From Pedobacter sp. (lineage in GTDB: Bacteria; Bacteroidota; Bacteroidia; Sphingobacteriales; Sphingobacteriaceae), in NCBI GenBank assembly GCA_031179845.1, contig JAPSHM010000004.1, positions 1 to 39,029 of the forward strand: a DNA stretch of 39,029 bases. Direction: 5' to 3'. Position 1 is the first letter of the stretch. Every line of letters begins with the position of its first letter. A program made the position numbers and the translations under genes. The notes beneath the pieces were generated by a model that was not told where the DNA came from, did not search any database, and worked only from the letters and a program-made list of their open reading frames with translations. This document shows positions 16,779-25,737 of this stretch, piece after piece.

Positions 16779-18287
16779 ATGAAAAAAATACATATAGCAA
16801 TTCCATTTTTGTTGTTGTTTCTTACAACTTCATTTGGTTGCAAAAAGTTCTTGGATGTAAATAAGGATGCTAATGCTCCAACGTTTGTAACGGAGAACTT
16901 AATGACATCAGGGATATTAGGCACTTTTAGCTTTGAGATCGCAGGTGGATATCCAGTTCGTTTGTCAAGTTTGTGGACTAAACATACCGCTTATGCTACC
17001 GCAGGACCTCATGAGGGAAATTACTATCTTACTGAAAATGATGTAGACAATTTTTGGCGTTACTCATCGTACACCGATGTAATGAGCACCTCTACGGAAC
17101 TTATAAAAAAGGCTGAAGCAAATGGGAATCCATCGTATGCAGCTATTGGTCGAATAATATTGGCTTGGAATATGTCATACATTACTGATGCTTTTGGTTC
17201 CGCTCCTTTTTCAGATGCCTTCCAAGGTGCGGACGGAAATGTAAAGCCTAAATACGACAGTCAAGAAGACATTTATAAGCAAATTCAAATTTCGTTGGAT
17301 CAAGCAATTGTTGATGCAGGCAAAGGAACTGGGTTAAAGCCTGGGTCAGATGACTTTTTTTATGGTGGTGCAATGGACAAATGGTCGAAACTTGCTAGGA
17401 CTTTAAAGGCAAGATTCCATATGCGTTTATCGAATGCACCTGGTTATTCAGCAGCAACACAAGCTGATTTGGCTTTGGCAGCTTTAGATGCTGGTGCTAT
17501 TACTGCTGCTGATGCTCCTAAGATGACCTATTTCTCAGCCGCTAATGCAGATAACCCATGGTATCAATATGCGATAGATGGAAAATGGAGTTTGACCACT
17601 AAACCGTCAATCTTCTATCTGAAATTATTGCAGGATTCAAACGACCCTCGTTTGCCCTTTCAGGTAGCCAAAGTAGCTTCGGGTGTAAATGCAGGCAAAT
17701 ATGTTGGAGTTACAAATGATGCACCTCCACTGGCTATAGCTAATTATTCTCCGATAGCTCCTTTTTATAGTGCTCAAAATGCGAACTTAAATCTTTTACT
17801 ATATGCTGAAGTTCCTTTCTTAAGGGCTGAAGCTGAGTTTTTGAAAGCTAATAAGACTGTAACTGCGGCTGTTGCTGCTGCATACACGGAAGGAATAAAA
17901 GCTTCGATGAGATTATATGGCATCGAAGTTGATGTTGTTGCTAACATTATGCCTGAAACCGCTACTTATTTAACGGAGAACGCCTTAGTGGTCGGTACAC
18001 CTTCTGCAATAGCATATAATCAGATAATGACTCAAAAATATGTTGCTAACTATCTTCAATTTGAGGCATATAATGACTTTAGAAGGACTGGATATCCTGA
18101 ACTGCCAGTTAACAATGAAGTATATCCACCGAATGGAACGTTGGAAACGGAGCCAGAATTGAACTTTGTTCCTTTAAGACTTCCGTATCCTTCATCAGAA
18201 AGGTCTTACAATGCGGCTAATGTTCCGACGGATGTTCCTGTCAATGTTGCTAAGGCAATGTCTTTGCCGGTGTGGTGGGATAAATAA
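16779..18287 (+). CDS. SusD/RagB-family nutrient-binding lipoprotein (pair 1, SusD-like type 2)
   Basis: This 502-residue surface lipoprotein has a lipidated Cys at 21 (TTSFGCKKFLDVNKDANAPT). The C-K-K-F-L-D-V-N start and segments such as MSYITDAFGSAPFSDAF, QAIVDAGKGTG, KWSKLARTLKARFHMRLSN and FLRAEAEF are typical of the SusD-like type 2 group (tetratricopeptide-rich). The C-terminal part has QKYVANYLQFEAYNDFRRTG and RLPYPSSERSYN, conserved in the family. It caps the SusC barrel and binds ligand. It is probably co-transcribed with SusC; a strong terminator follows. Confidence 0.94.
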   Translation: MKKIHIAIPFLLLFLTTSFGCKKFLDVNKDANAPTFVTENLMTSGILGTFSFEIAGGYPVRLSSLWTKHTAYATAGPHEGNYYLTENDVDNFWRYSSYTDVMSTSTELIKKAEANGNPSYAAIGRIILAWNMSYITDAFGSAPFSDAFQGADGNVKPKYDSQEDIYKQIQISLDQAIVDAGKGTGLKPGSDDFFYGGAMDKWSKLARTLKARFHMRLSNAPGYSAATQADLALAALDAGAITAADAPKMTYFSAANADNPWYQYAIDGKWSLTTKPSIFYLKLLQDSNDPRLPFQVAKVASGVNAGKYVGVTNDAPPLAIANYSPIAPFYSAQNANLNLLLYAEVPFLRAEAEFLKANKTVTAAVAAAYTEGIKASMRLYGIEVDVVANIMPETATYLTENALVVGTPSAIAYNQIMTQKYVANYLQFEAYNDFRRTGYPELPVNNEVYPPNGTLETEPELNFVPLRLPYPSSERSYNAANVPTDVPVNVAKAMSLPVWWDK

Positions 18288-18305
18288 CAGCTTTATAAAA
18301 TATAA

Positions 18306-18345
18306 AAGGGCCAGCGATCCAATAGATAGACCGCTGGCCTTTTTA
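18306..18345. terminator. Rho-independent terminator, likely bidirectional
   Basis: GGCCAGCG (18309-18316) pairs perfectly with CGCTGGCC (18332-18339) around a 15-base loop. A T-run follows on the plus strand and an A-run precedes it (T-run on minus). It lies between convergent genes, the SusD gene and the LD-carboxypeptidase, and can stop transcription from both sides. Confidence 0.85.
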
Positions 18346-18452
18346 TTGCTTGGATATTAGAATTGCTAAAGTTGTAGCCTTGGTGGTATTAAAGTAATGA
18401 GGAAAAAGAGGGACAGCAAAGCGGTTTTAATTATTTGTAATTTATATCACTT

Positions 18453-19358
18453 TCAAGCTTGTTCGAGTGAGACTACTGTTGCGGCTATTGATAATTGTAC
18501 CTTTTTTCCGACTGTCAATGCCCTGTTGTCATCAATATGTCCCACAGGAAAATTGAAACATACAGGATAATTATATTCCTTAACGATCTCCCATATCACT
18601 TGTTCAATACTGAAACCGAAAGGTACGGACTCGGGCGTTGATTCATTGAATGTCCCTACAATTAGCCCCTTCAACTTTGCCAGCTTCCCTGCGCGCTTAA
18701 GCGTTCGCATCATTCGGTCTATAGCATATTCATGCTCACCAATGTCTTCAATAAATAAAATTTTGTCTGTATAATCCAGTTCGGAAACAGAGCCCTGTAG
18801 CATTACTAAAAGCGTTAGGTTCCCTCCAATTAACACTCCCTCTACCTCCCCGGATCTATTGGGCAATTTGCCAGCAAACGAACATTCATATGAAATTTCA
18901 CCTCCAAATAGAGCTTTGCGCAATGAGGCTAAAGATTCCGGCGTTGCTTTATCAAAAGTATATGGCATCTGACCATGGATGCTTTGCGTATTCAATTTTG
19001 CAAGCAAGTGGGAAAGCAAAACGGTGATGTCGCTAAATCCAACAATCCATTTAGGATTTTTTTGAAACTCAGTAAAGTCGAGGTTATCAATGATCCTAAT
19101 CGTACCATAGCCGCCTCTACCAGCAATAATAGCTTTAATTTCCGGGTCATCTAAAAAGGTCTGAAGATCTTCGGTTCTTAAAGCGTCATCTCCAGCAAAC
19201 TGGTGATGTCCAGCCGTCACAGTTTTTCCGATGATCACTTCCAATCCCCAGCTTTCAAGAATCGCAATTGCTGGTGCAATACTGCCCGGTAGTTTCTTTG
19301 CTGGACAAACAATTGCAATTTTGTCGCCCTTTTTTAAATAGGCTGGCTGTTGAATCAT
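18453..19358 (-). CDS. LD-carboxypeptidase, peptidase family S66
   Basis: The ATG at 19356-19358 gives 301 residues starting [20 protein letters not shown], the usual family beginning; a TTG eight codons upstream is possible but less likely. S66 enzymes cleave L,D-peptide bonds, as in murein tetrapeptide recycling (LdcA) or microcin C immunity (MccF). Visible motifs are [12 protein letters not shown], the nucleophile Ser in [22 protein letters not shown], the Glu in [18 protein letters not shown], and the His in FPVGHIDDN. The Ser-Glu-His triad is intact. There is no signal peptide, so it is cytosolic. It is divergent from metG with only 40 bases between the start codons. Confidence 0.92.
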   Translation of the reverse strand: MIQQPAYLKKGDKIAIVCPAKKLPGSIAPAIAILESWGLEVIIGKTVTAGHHQFAGDDALRTEDLQTFLDDPEIKAIIAGRGGYGTIRIIDNLDFTEFQKNPKWIVGFSDITVLLSHLLAKLNTQSIHGQMPYTFDKATPESLASLRKALFGGEISYECSFAGKLPNRSGEVEGVLIGGNLTLLVMLQGSVSELDYTDKILFIEDIGEHEYAIDRMMRTLKRAGKLAKLKGLIVGTFNESTPESVPFGFSIEQVIWEIVKEYNYPVCFNFPVGHIDDNRALTVGKKVQLSIAATVVSLEQA

Positions 19359-19370
19359 AGGTAAAAGACT

Positions 19371-19378
19371 TATCTTTG
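19371..19378 (+). promoter_or_regulatory. Candidate promoter for metG (TTG at 19350-19352, TATCTTTG -7 box)
   Basis: TATCTTTG matches TAnnTTTG exactly, with TTG 18 bases upstream. The -33 element lies inside the 5' end of the divergent LD-carboxypeptidase gene. The expected start site is about 10-15 bases before the metG start. Confidence 0.5.
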
Positions 19379-19398
19379 ACAAATTAATAAAAATAGTT

Positions 19399-21507
19399 TT
19401 GGATAACAGTAAAATAAAAAGATATACCGTTACGGCGGCTCTACCCTATACAAACGGACCTGTACATATTGGCCACCTGGCAGGAGTATACCTGCCTGCG
19501 GATACCTACGTAAGATACCTCCGCTCCAATAAAAGGGATGTTAAATTCATATGTGGCTCTGATGAGAATGGCGTTCCCATTACGTTGAAAGCTAAAAAAG
19601 AAGGCGTAACTCCGCAGGTTGTTGTAGATAAATACCATAAAATTATTGGAGATTCTTTCAAAGATTTCGGTGTTTCTTTCGATATATATCATAGAACATC
19701 TTCCCAGATGCATCACCAGACAGCTTCTGATTTTTTCAAAACCTTATACGAAAAAGGCGTATTTACAGAAGAAATTACCGAACAATATTATGATGAAAAA
19801 GCTCAGACATTTCTTGCTGACCGATACATCACAGGTACCTGTCCAAAATGTGGAAATGAAAATGCCTATGGAGATCAATGTGAAAATTGTGGAAGTACCC
19901 TGAATGCGACCGACCTTATCAATCCAAAGTCTACCCTTTCAGGTGAACCTCCGGTGAGGAAAGAAACCAAGAATTGGTTCTTGCCGTTGGATAAATATGA
20001 AGACCAGTTAAGAACGTATATCGAAAGTCACAAAGAGTGGAAACCAAATGTCTTAGGTCAATGTCAGTCCTGGTTAAATGCAGGCCTACAGCCGCGTGCA
20101 ATGACCCGTGACTTAGATTGGGGTGTTAAGGTTCCGGTTAAAGATGCCGAAGGCAAAGTGCTTTATGTCTGGTTCGATGCTCCGATCGGTTATATTTCTG
20201 CGACAAAGGAATTATTTGAATATGCCCGACTTGATGTTTGGAATCCGAGAGCAGAAGAGTATTACATCAACCAAAATGAAGTTGAGAAAGGCAATTGGGA
20301 GGAGTATTGGAAAAGTAAAGACACCAAGCTGGTTCATTTCATCGGAAAAGACAACATTGTTTTCCATTGTATTATTTTTCCGGCAATGTTGATGGCGCAC
20401 GGGGACTATATATTGGCTGATAATGTGCCGGCAAATGAATTTCTCAATTTAGAAGGGCAAAAAATTTCTACATCCAAAAACTGGGCGGTTTGGTTAAATG
20501 AATATCTGGAAGAGTTTGAAGGCAAACAGGACGTGCTACGGTATGTTTTGACCGCAACCGCACCAGAAACCAAAGACAATGATTTTACCTGGAAAGATTT
20601 TCAGGCACGCAACAACAATGAACTGGTAGCCATATTGGGCAATTTCATCAACCGGGTTGTCGTCCTCACCCATAAGTATTTCGATGGTAAGGTGCCGATG
20701 TGCATGAAAATAACTTCGACCGATCAACAAGTGATCGACGAACTGGCCGCGGCTCCGGCTAAGATCAGTGCGTCAATAGAAAATTATCGCTTCAGAGAGG
20801 CGCTGGGTGAAGTAATGAATGTGGCGCGCTTAGGAAATAAATACCTCGCAGAAACTGAACCATGGAAAGTGATTAAAACGGATGAAGATCGTGTGCGCAC
20901 CATATTGAATATCAGTTTGCAAATTGCGGCTAACCTGGAAATCTTAATTGAGCCATTCCTGCCCTTTACAGCTGATAAGCTGATGAAGATGTTGAACTAT
21001 GGCGGTCACACCTGGGAATCTGCCGGTAGGGTCAATTTACTTCATAGGGGTCATCAACTTAACGAGCCAGTTTTATTGTTCGAGAAAATAGAAGATGATG
21101 CGGTTCAGGCACAAATTGATAAGCTTAACCAAAGCAAACTCGACAATAATACGACATCAGCAACTGGTGCTCCCGCAAAAGAAGATGTCCAATTCGAACA
21201 GTTTTCAGCAATTGATATCCGGGTAGCGACGATCATTGCAGCAGAGAAAGTTGAAAAAACTAAGAAGCTACTAAAATTGACGCTTGATACGGGATTAGAT
21301 CAACGCACAGTAGTTTCGGGGATTGCAGAGTATTATAAGCCTGAAGATATTATCGGACAACAAGTAAGCTTAATCGTTAACCTCGCTCCACGTGAAATTA
21401 AAGGGATTATGTCTCAAGGGATGATTTTGATGTCGGAAGACGCGGATGGGAAACTGGCTTTTGTAGCACCGATAGCTAAACACCAAAATGGAAGTGTAAT
21501 TCGGTAA
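19399..21507 (+). CDS. metG: Methionyl-tRNA synthetase
   Basis: This 702-residue enzyme charges tRNA-Met. The class I HIGH motif lies in [12 protein letters not shown]; the zinc knuckle is [18 protein letters not shown]; the KMSKS loop appears as [10 protein letters not shown]; and LDWGVKVPV and [14 protein letters not shown] are family landmarks. The C-terminal 110 residues form the EMAPII/Trbp111-like tRNA-binding domain ([48 protein letters not shown]). A TTG codon at 19399 is the apparent start ([19 protein letters not shown] follows); no ATG or GTG is suitably placed nearby. Confidence 0.96.
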   Translation: MDNSKIKRYTVTAALPYTNGPVHIGHLAGVYLPADTYVRYLRSNKRDVKFICGSDENGVPITLKAKKEGVTPQVVVDKYHKIIGDSFKDFGVSFDIYHRTSSQMHHQTASDFFKTLYEKGVFTEEITEQYYDEKAQTFLADRYITGTCPKCGNENAYGDQCENCGSTLNATDLINPKSTLSGEPPVRKETKNWFLPLDKYEDQLRTYIESHKEWKPNVLGQCQSWLNAGLQPRAMTRDLDWGVKVPVKDAEGKVLYVWFDAPIGYISATKELFEYARLDVWNPRAEEYYINQNEVEKGNWEEYWKSKDTKLVHFIGKDNIVFHCIIFPAMLMAHGDYILADNVPANEFLNLEGQKISTSKNWAVWLNEYLEEFEGKQDVLRYVLTATAPETKDNDFTWKDFQARNNNELVAILGNFINRVVVLTHKYFDGKVPMCMKITSTDQQVIDELAAAPAKISASIENYRFREALGEVMNVARLGNKYLAETEPWKVIKTDEDRVRTILNISLQIAANLEILIEPFLPFTADKLMKMLNYGGHTWESAGRVNLLHRGHQLNEPVLLFEKIEDDAVQAQIDKLNQSKLDNNTTSATGAPAKEDVQFEQFSAIDIRVATIIAAEKVEKTKKLLKLTLDTGLDQRTVVSGIAEYYKPEDIIGQQVSLIVNLAPREIKGIMSQGMILMSEDADGKLAFVAPIAKHQNGSVIR

Positions 21508-21580
21508 AAATAAAGTTGTTCATTACCTGCGCCGATTAATTGGTTCAATAGTCTCTCCCACAATAGTATCGGTTTTGAGG

Positions 21581-21594
21581 TTTTGTACTACATA
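21581..21594. promoter_or_regulatory. Predicted operator of the GntR regulator (TGTACTACA core), autoregulatory
   Basis: TGTACTACA at 21584-21592 has the GT-N3-AC core of FadR-type GntR operators. It is the exact reverse complement of the core upstream of the GH92 gene (35066-35074) and differs by one base (compared strand for strand) from the core before the susC gene of pair 2 (22435-22443). It sits 39 bases before the regulator ATG and 18 bases upstream of the -7 box, near the -33 position, so binding should repress the gene's own transcription. Confidence 0.6.
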
Positions 21595-21609
21595 TTAACA
21601 AAAAAAATG

Positions 21610-21617
21610 TAATTTTG
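21610..21617 (+). promoter_or_regulatory. Candidate -7 element (TAATTTTG) for the GntR regulator gene
   Basis: TAATTTTG is an exact TAnnTTTG match 13 bases before the ATG at 21631. The nearest TTTG upstream (21582-21585) has a spacing of 24 bases, longer than the usual 19-21, and overlaps the predicted operator. Confidence 0.5.
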
Positions 21618-21630
21618 AATCTTTTACAAG

Positions 21631-22326
21631 ATGGCATTACACGATTTAAGGAAAGACCTGGCACCAATCTCCTCTGACACAATGGCTGATGTTGTTGAAG
21701 TTAAACTTCGGGAATATCTAAAAAGAAAGTCATTCCGACCTGGTGATGCTTTGCCCAAAGAACTGGAACTGGCCGATGCGTTAGGGATCAGCAGAAATGT
21801 ACTTCGGGAAGCATTGAGCAGATTGAGGATGTTGGGAATGATCGAAACCAAAAAAAAGCGAGGAATGATTCTTAGTCGGCCAGACATTCTTGGCTCCTTC
21901 GAAAGAGTGCTGGATCCGCTGATCATAGACAACAAAACCCTACAAGATATTTTTGAACTTCGATTGGTGTTGGAAATGGGCCTGGCAGACCTGTTGTGGA
22001 TCAGGAAAACCGATAAGGATATTGCAGAACTTGAAAACATTGCCAGAAAGGAAGTAGATCGAGATGCAACCTTCCGGATTAAAAATGAGATTGCTTTTCA
22101 TGGAAAGCTTTATGAAATAAGCGGGAACGATACATTGAAAAGATTTCAGATCATGTTGATGCCAACTTTTGAGTATGTATTGACGCTAGAAAAAAAACCT
22201 ACCAGAGGGAAGGTAAGTCACATGGATCTGGTTAATATTCTAAAACACGGCACGAAGGAAGATTTCAAAGTGGGAATGCAGGCCCATCTTCAGCCTCATT
22301 TTGATCGATTACAGCGTAATAAATAG
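21631..22326 (+). CDS. GntR-family (FadR subfamily) transcriptional regulator, probable sialic-acid regulator
   Basis: This 231-residue regulator has a winged-helix domain at about 15-85 (FRPGDALPKELELADALGIS, NVLREALSRLRMLGMIETKK) and an FCD ligand-binding domain at about 100-225. FCD metal-site histidines appear in NEIAFHGKLYEISGND and in the C-terminal LKHG and QAHLQPHF segments. NanR of E. coli belongs to the same subfamily, and this gene lies directly before the sialic-acid operon. A terminator separates it from that operon, but matching palindromes precede both. The inducer is inferred to be sialic acid or ManNAc; the sequence does not prove this. Confidence 0.88.
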   Translation: MALHDLRKDLAPISSDTMADVVEVKLREYLKRKSFRPGDALPKELELADALGISRNVLREALSRLRMLGMIETKKKRGMILSRPDILGSFERVLDPLIIDNKTLQDIFELRLVLEMGLADLLWIRKTDKDIAELENIARKEVDRDATFRIKNEIAFHGKLYEISGNDTLKRFQIMLMPTFEYVLTLEKKPTRGKVSHMDLVNILKHGTKEDFKVGMQAHLQPHFDRLQRNK

Positions 22327-22346
22327 AAAACTGCAAACGACTATAG

Positions 22347-22370
22347 AAAGCCCTTTTTAGGGCTTTTTTT
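22347..22370 (+). terminator. Rho-independent terminator after the GntR regulator
   Basis: AAAGCCCT (22347-22354) and AGGGCTTT (22359-22366) form a perfect 8-bp stem with a TTTT loop, running into a T-run to 22370. It separates the regulator transcript from the following operon. Confidence 0.9.
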
Positions 22371-22399
22371 ATGTTTTTATAAATTTTATAAAAAGATAA

Positions 22400-22431
22400 C
22401 TTGCTTTTACAGAATATACTTCACACATTTG
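22400..22431 (+). promoter_or_regulatory. Candidate promoter of the sialoglycan operon
   Basis: CTTG at 22400-22403 and CACATTTG at 22424-22431 are separated by 20 bases, close to the TTTG-N19-21-TAnnTTTG pattern with one mismatch in each box. The predicted operator begins at the next base, over the expected transcription start. Confidence 0.45.
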
Positions 22432-22446
22432 TTATGTAGGACATAA
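22432..22446. promoter_or_regulatory. Predicted GntR operator before the sialoglycan operon
   Basis: TTATGT-AGG-ACATAA is a perfect 6-bp inverted repeat with a 3-base centre and a GT-N3-AC core, the layout bound by FadR-type regulators. It lies directly downstream of the candidate -7 box, 26 bases before the susC ATG, where a bound repressor would block initiation. Its TGTAGGACA core is shared, with one change, by sites at 21584 and 35066. Confidence 0.65.
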
Positions 22447-22472
22447 GTACTATTAACCAAATACAAATTGTT

Positions 22473-25400
22473 ATGAATAAATCTATGTGCTGGCTTTTTG
22501 CCATTTTTCTTCTCCTCTATCACCAGGTTTCAGGTCAAAGCACTATGCAGATTACAGGTTCTGTTCGGTCAGGGAATCAAACTTTGCCGGGAGCTGGTGT
22601 CCAGGTAAAAGGAACCCAAATCAGCACGGCTACCAACAAGGACGGCAAATTTACGATTGTTGTACCTCATAAAGATGCAGTGCTGATTTTCAGTTACATT
22701 GGCTCAATAACAAAGGAGATAGCAGTTAACGGCAGAAAAATAATTGACGTTGTGCTGGAAAGCGACATAAGTGGGTTAGACGAAATAGTCGTAGTCGGCT
22801 ACGGGCGGCAGTCAAGATCAACAGTGACGAACTCCATTTCAAAGGTTGATTCTAAAGAGTTTCAAAATGCGCCTTCTGCTAATGCGCTTACCCAACTTCA
22901 GGGGAAAGTGGCCGGCTTATCCTTACAAGTTAGTAGTGGACAGCCAGGAGCAAATCCTCAAATATTTATACGTGGTGGTGCCTCAACATCGCCGGAAGGT
23001 GATTCACCACTATTTATTGTCGATGGAATCGTAGGCTCAATGCGGAACATTAGTGACATCAACTCAGACGACATTGAGTCCATGCAAGTCTTAAAAGATG
23101 CTGCCTCAACGGCCATCTACGGTGCAAGAGCTGCAAACGGAGTCATCATCATCACTACTAAGTCAGGCAAGTTAAGTACCAAGCCAAGTGTTAATTTTAA
23201 ATATACCACTGGTTTTGATCGGCAGGGAAAAGATTACGACTTTACCACTGCCGAAGAATACATTTATATCAGCAGGCTCAATACGCAAAAATTTAACGAT
23301 GGTAATCCTCAACAGTTTCTTTCTAACAGAGCGTATGGTATGTCTACCGGCAATCTCCGGAATAGCAAAAATACACTTGAATTTTTAGACACCTATATCA
23401 CAAATTATGGCAACGAGTATGTGAGTGATTTAATAGATAATCAGGGCTGGACAACAATGACCGATCCGGTTACCGGAAAGAAATTGATATTTAAGGAAAC
23501 AAATTACCAGGATGTAACTTTTCAAGATGGTTTAAGACAGGAGTACGATTTTAGCATCAATGGTGGAACAGAAAAATCAACCTACTTTGCCAGCCTCGGG
23601 CACCTTAATCAACAGGGAATCGTTTCAGGTACGGATTACAAGAATTATAATTTTCTTTTAAACGGTACTTATAAGTTGAGCGAAAAATGGGAGCTTAACT
23701 CAAATATCAGTTATCTACTCCGTCAAAGCAGTGGAATTGGAAACATTCAAAACGTCCTTTCGCGATCGGTGACCATGCCTTTTACTTATCGCTTAAATTA
23801 TGAAAATGGCTTGCCGGCACCTGGAGAGGGAGTTAGTAGCTTCAGAAACAGGAATCATGAGATCTATTACCGTGATCAGTATAGTGATGATAAAGTATTT
23901 AGAACTACATTAAATCTTGGTGCAACCTGGAACATTGTTGAAGGACTTACTTTCAAACCTGCGGTATACTGGTTTACAACAGAAGGTTCACAGAACAGAT
24001 TTGAGGCTTTAAATGAGGTAAACGCCAACAGGAACGCTTCCGCTGAGCGCGACTTCATCCGGCAGGCGCAAGTAGATGGAGTATTTAATTATTTAAAGGA
24101 TTTTGGAACTAAGCACCATACTTCTACGGTTCTTGGTGCCAGTTATATTAACAATAATGAAGAGAATATTCGTGCCACTGGATATGGTGCCGCTACAGAC
24201 GCAATCACTACTGTCAACGCAACGGCTCCTTTGACTCAAAGAAGCTATAGCTTCATCCAATCTGATGCAATGTTGAGTTTTTTTGGACGCATCAATTATG
24301 ATTATGATCGCAAATATCTTTTCTCTGCAAGCCTAAGAAAAGATGGATCTTCAAAATTTACAGACGAACATAGGTGGGGCCTTTTTCCCGGGTTATCCGC
24401 GGGCTGGAACGTACACAGTGAGTCATTTTGGGATCCCTTGAAAGCATATATTTCTACGTTTAAGCTAAGAAGCAGTTGGGGACAAGCGGGGCAAAACGAC
24501 CTTTCGGTATCGAACACTCAAGGGGAATATAACAACATAGACTCCGATAAAAACGTATACAATTATTTGGGGGAAGCTGGTATAATCAATACTATCTTGG
24601 CTAATAGAAACTTGATATGGGAAACGACAACTTCGTTCGATTTGGGCGCCGATATAGGATTATTTAATAATAGAATGACTGTCTTATTGGATTGGTATAG
24701 GAAGCGTACATCTGACAGGCTATTCGACAAACCTTTGGATGCTACTTCAGGATTTGCAAATATTAAAAGCAACTATGGGACCATCCAAACTCAAGGTTTT
24801 GAGATTGAACTTGCTGCTAACGCTATCAAAACGCCAAGCTTTTCCTGGGACGTTAATTTTACCTTGTCTTTGAACAAATCGACAGTGGTTAAGCTTCCAC
24901 CTAGTAACGAACTCAAAAACCGAACAGGTGGAAATCTAATATACAATAAAGAATTAAACGCCTACGAAAGAGTGGGTGGTCTCGCCGAAGGAGAAAGATA
25001 CGGAGGAAGATGGGCATATCATATGATTGGTGTGTATGCCACCGATGAAGCGGCGGCTGACGCGCCTAAAGATGTGGAAGCAAATCAGCGGGTAAAGCGT
25101 GGAGGTGATGCAATCTGGGAAGATGTTGATGCCAATGGAATCATCGACAGCAGAGACATGGTGTTTATGGGCTATATCCGTCCCGATCGTATGGGTGGTA
25201 TTGTCAATACAATTACTTACAAGGGATTATCAATGAGAGTCGTAGCCGACTTCGCCCTTGGGCATGTAATTGACAATTCCTTCAAAGGCAGATCCTTAGC
25301 AAGTGCACGAAACAACAACATGACACTTAAAGACGTGATGGGGGACGATATATGGAACGAACCGGGAGATATCGCAAAAATACCGAAGTACACAGTAAGA

Positions 25401-25721
25401 AGTGATGCCGATTACAACTACCGCAACCACCTCAGAAATGGGAACGGACTCGTATCTGCATCAGGATATACCACTGCAAATTCCCTTTACCACTCTAAAG
25501 GAGATTATCTCGCATTGCGTGAGATCTCGTTTTCTTATCCCCTGAGAGCAGAGTTTTTGAAAAAAGCGAACATCTCCGGTATCAATTTATTTGCAGGAGT
25601 ATTTAATCTTGGCTATTTAACTAAATATGATGGCCTGATGCCCGAAATATACACAGGTAATGATCAGGGTTCGTATCCACGCCCTCGTCAGTTCAATTTC
25701 GGAGCTACGTTGATATTTTAA
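22473..25721 (+). CDS. SusC/RagA-family TonB-linked transporter of the sialoglycan locus (NanO-like position)
   Basis: This 1082-residue outer-membrane protein starts with a signal peptide (MNKSMCWLFAIFLLLYHQVS, cleaved after SGQ). A carboxypeptidase-like domain (about 25-98) with PGAGVQVKGTQISTATNKDG precedes the SusC signature LDEIVVVGYGRQ and the plug (NALTQLQGKVAGLSLQVSSG, PLFIVDGIVGSM, DIESMQVLKDAASTAIYGAR). The barrel closes with FNFGATLIF. By position it should import sialylated glycan or free sialic acid, like NanO of Tannerella; orthology to NanO is inferred from context only. It is the first gene of the operon; the SusD partner follows after 16 bases. Confidence 0.94.
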   Translation: MNKSMCWLFAIFLLLYHQVSGQSTMQITGSVRSGNQTLPGAGVQVKGTQISTATNKDGKFTIVVPHKDAVLIFSYIGSITKEIAVNGRKIIDVVLESDISGLDEIVVVGYGRQSRSTVTNSISKVDSKEFQNAPSANALTQLQGKVAGLSLQVSSGQPGANPQIFIRGGASTSPEGDSPLFIVDGIVGSMRNISDINSDDIESMQVLKDAASTAIYGARAANGVIIITTKSGKLSTKPSVNFKYTTGFDRQGKDYDFTTAEEYIYISRLNTQKFNDGNPQQFLSNRAYGMSTGNLRNSKNTLEFLDTYITNYGNEYVSDLIDNQGWTTMTDPVTGKKLIFKETNYQDVTFQDGLRQEYDFSINGGTEKSTYFASLGHLNQQGIVSGTDYKNYNFLLNGTYKLSEKWELNSNISYLLRQSSGIGNIQNVLSRSVTMPFTYRLNYENGLPAPGEGVSSFRNRNHEIYYRDQYSDDKVFRTTLNLGATWNIVEGLTFKPAVYWFTTEGSQNRFEALNEVNANRNASAERDFIRQAQVDGVFNYLKDFGTKHHTSTVLGASYINNNEENIRATGYGAATDAITTVNATAPLTQRSYSFIQSDAMLSFFGRINYDYDRKYLFSASLRKDGSSKFTDEHRWGLFPGLSAGWNVHSESFWDPLKAYISTFKLRSSWGQAGQNDLSVSNTQGEYNNIDSDKNVYNYLGEAGIINTILANRNLIWETTTSFDLGADIGLFNNRMTVLLDWYRKRTSDRLFDKPLDATSGFANIKSNYGTIQTQGFEIELAANAIKTPSFSWDVNFTLSLNKSTVVKLPPSNELKNRTGGNLIYNKELNAYERVGGLAEGERYGGRWAYHMIGVYATDEAAADAPKDVEANQRVKRGGDAIWEDVDANGIIDSRDMVFMGYIRPDRMGGIVNTITYKGLSMRVVADFALGHVIDNSFKGRSLASARNNNMTLKDVMGDDIWNEPGDIAKIPKYTVRSDADYNYRNHLRNGNGLVSASGYTTANSLYHSKGDYLALREISFSYPLRAEFLKKANISGINLFAGVFNLGYLTKYDGLMPEIYTGNDQGSYPRPRQFNFGATLIF

Positions 25722-25737
25722 TTTAAAGAAACAGATC

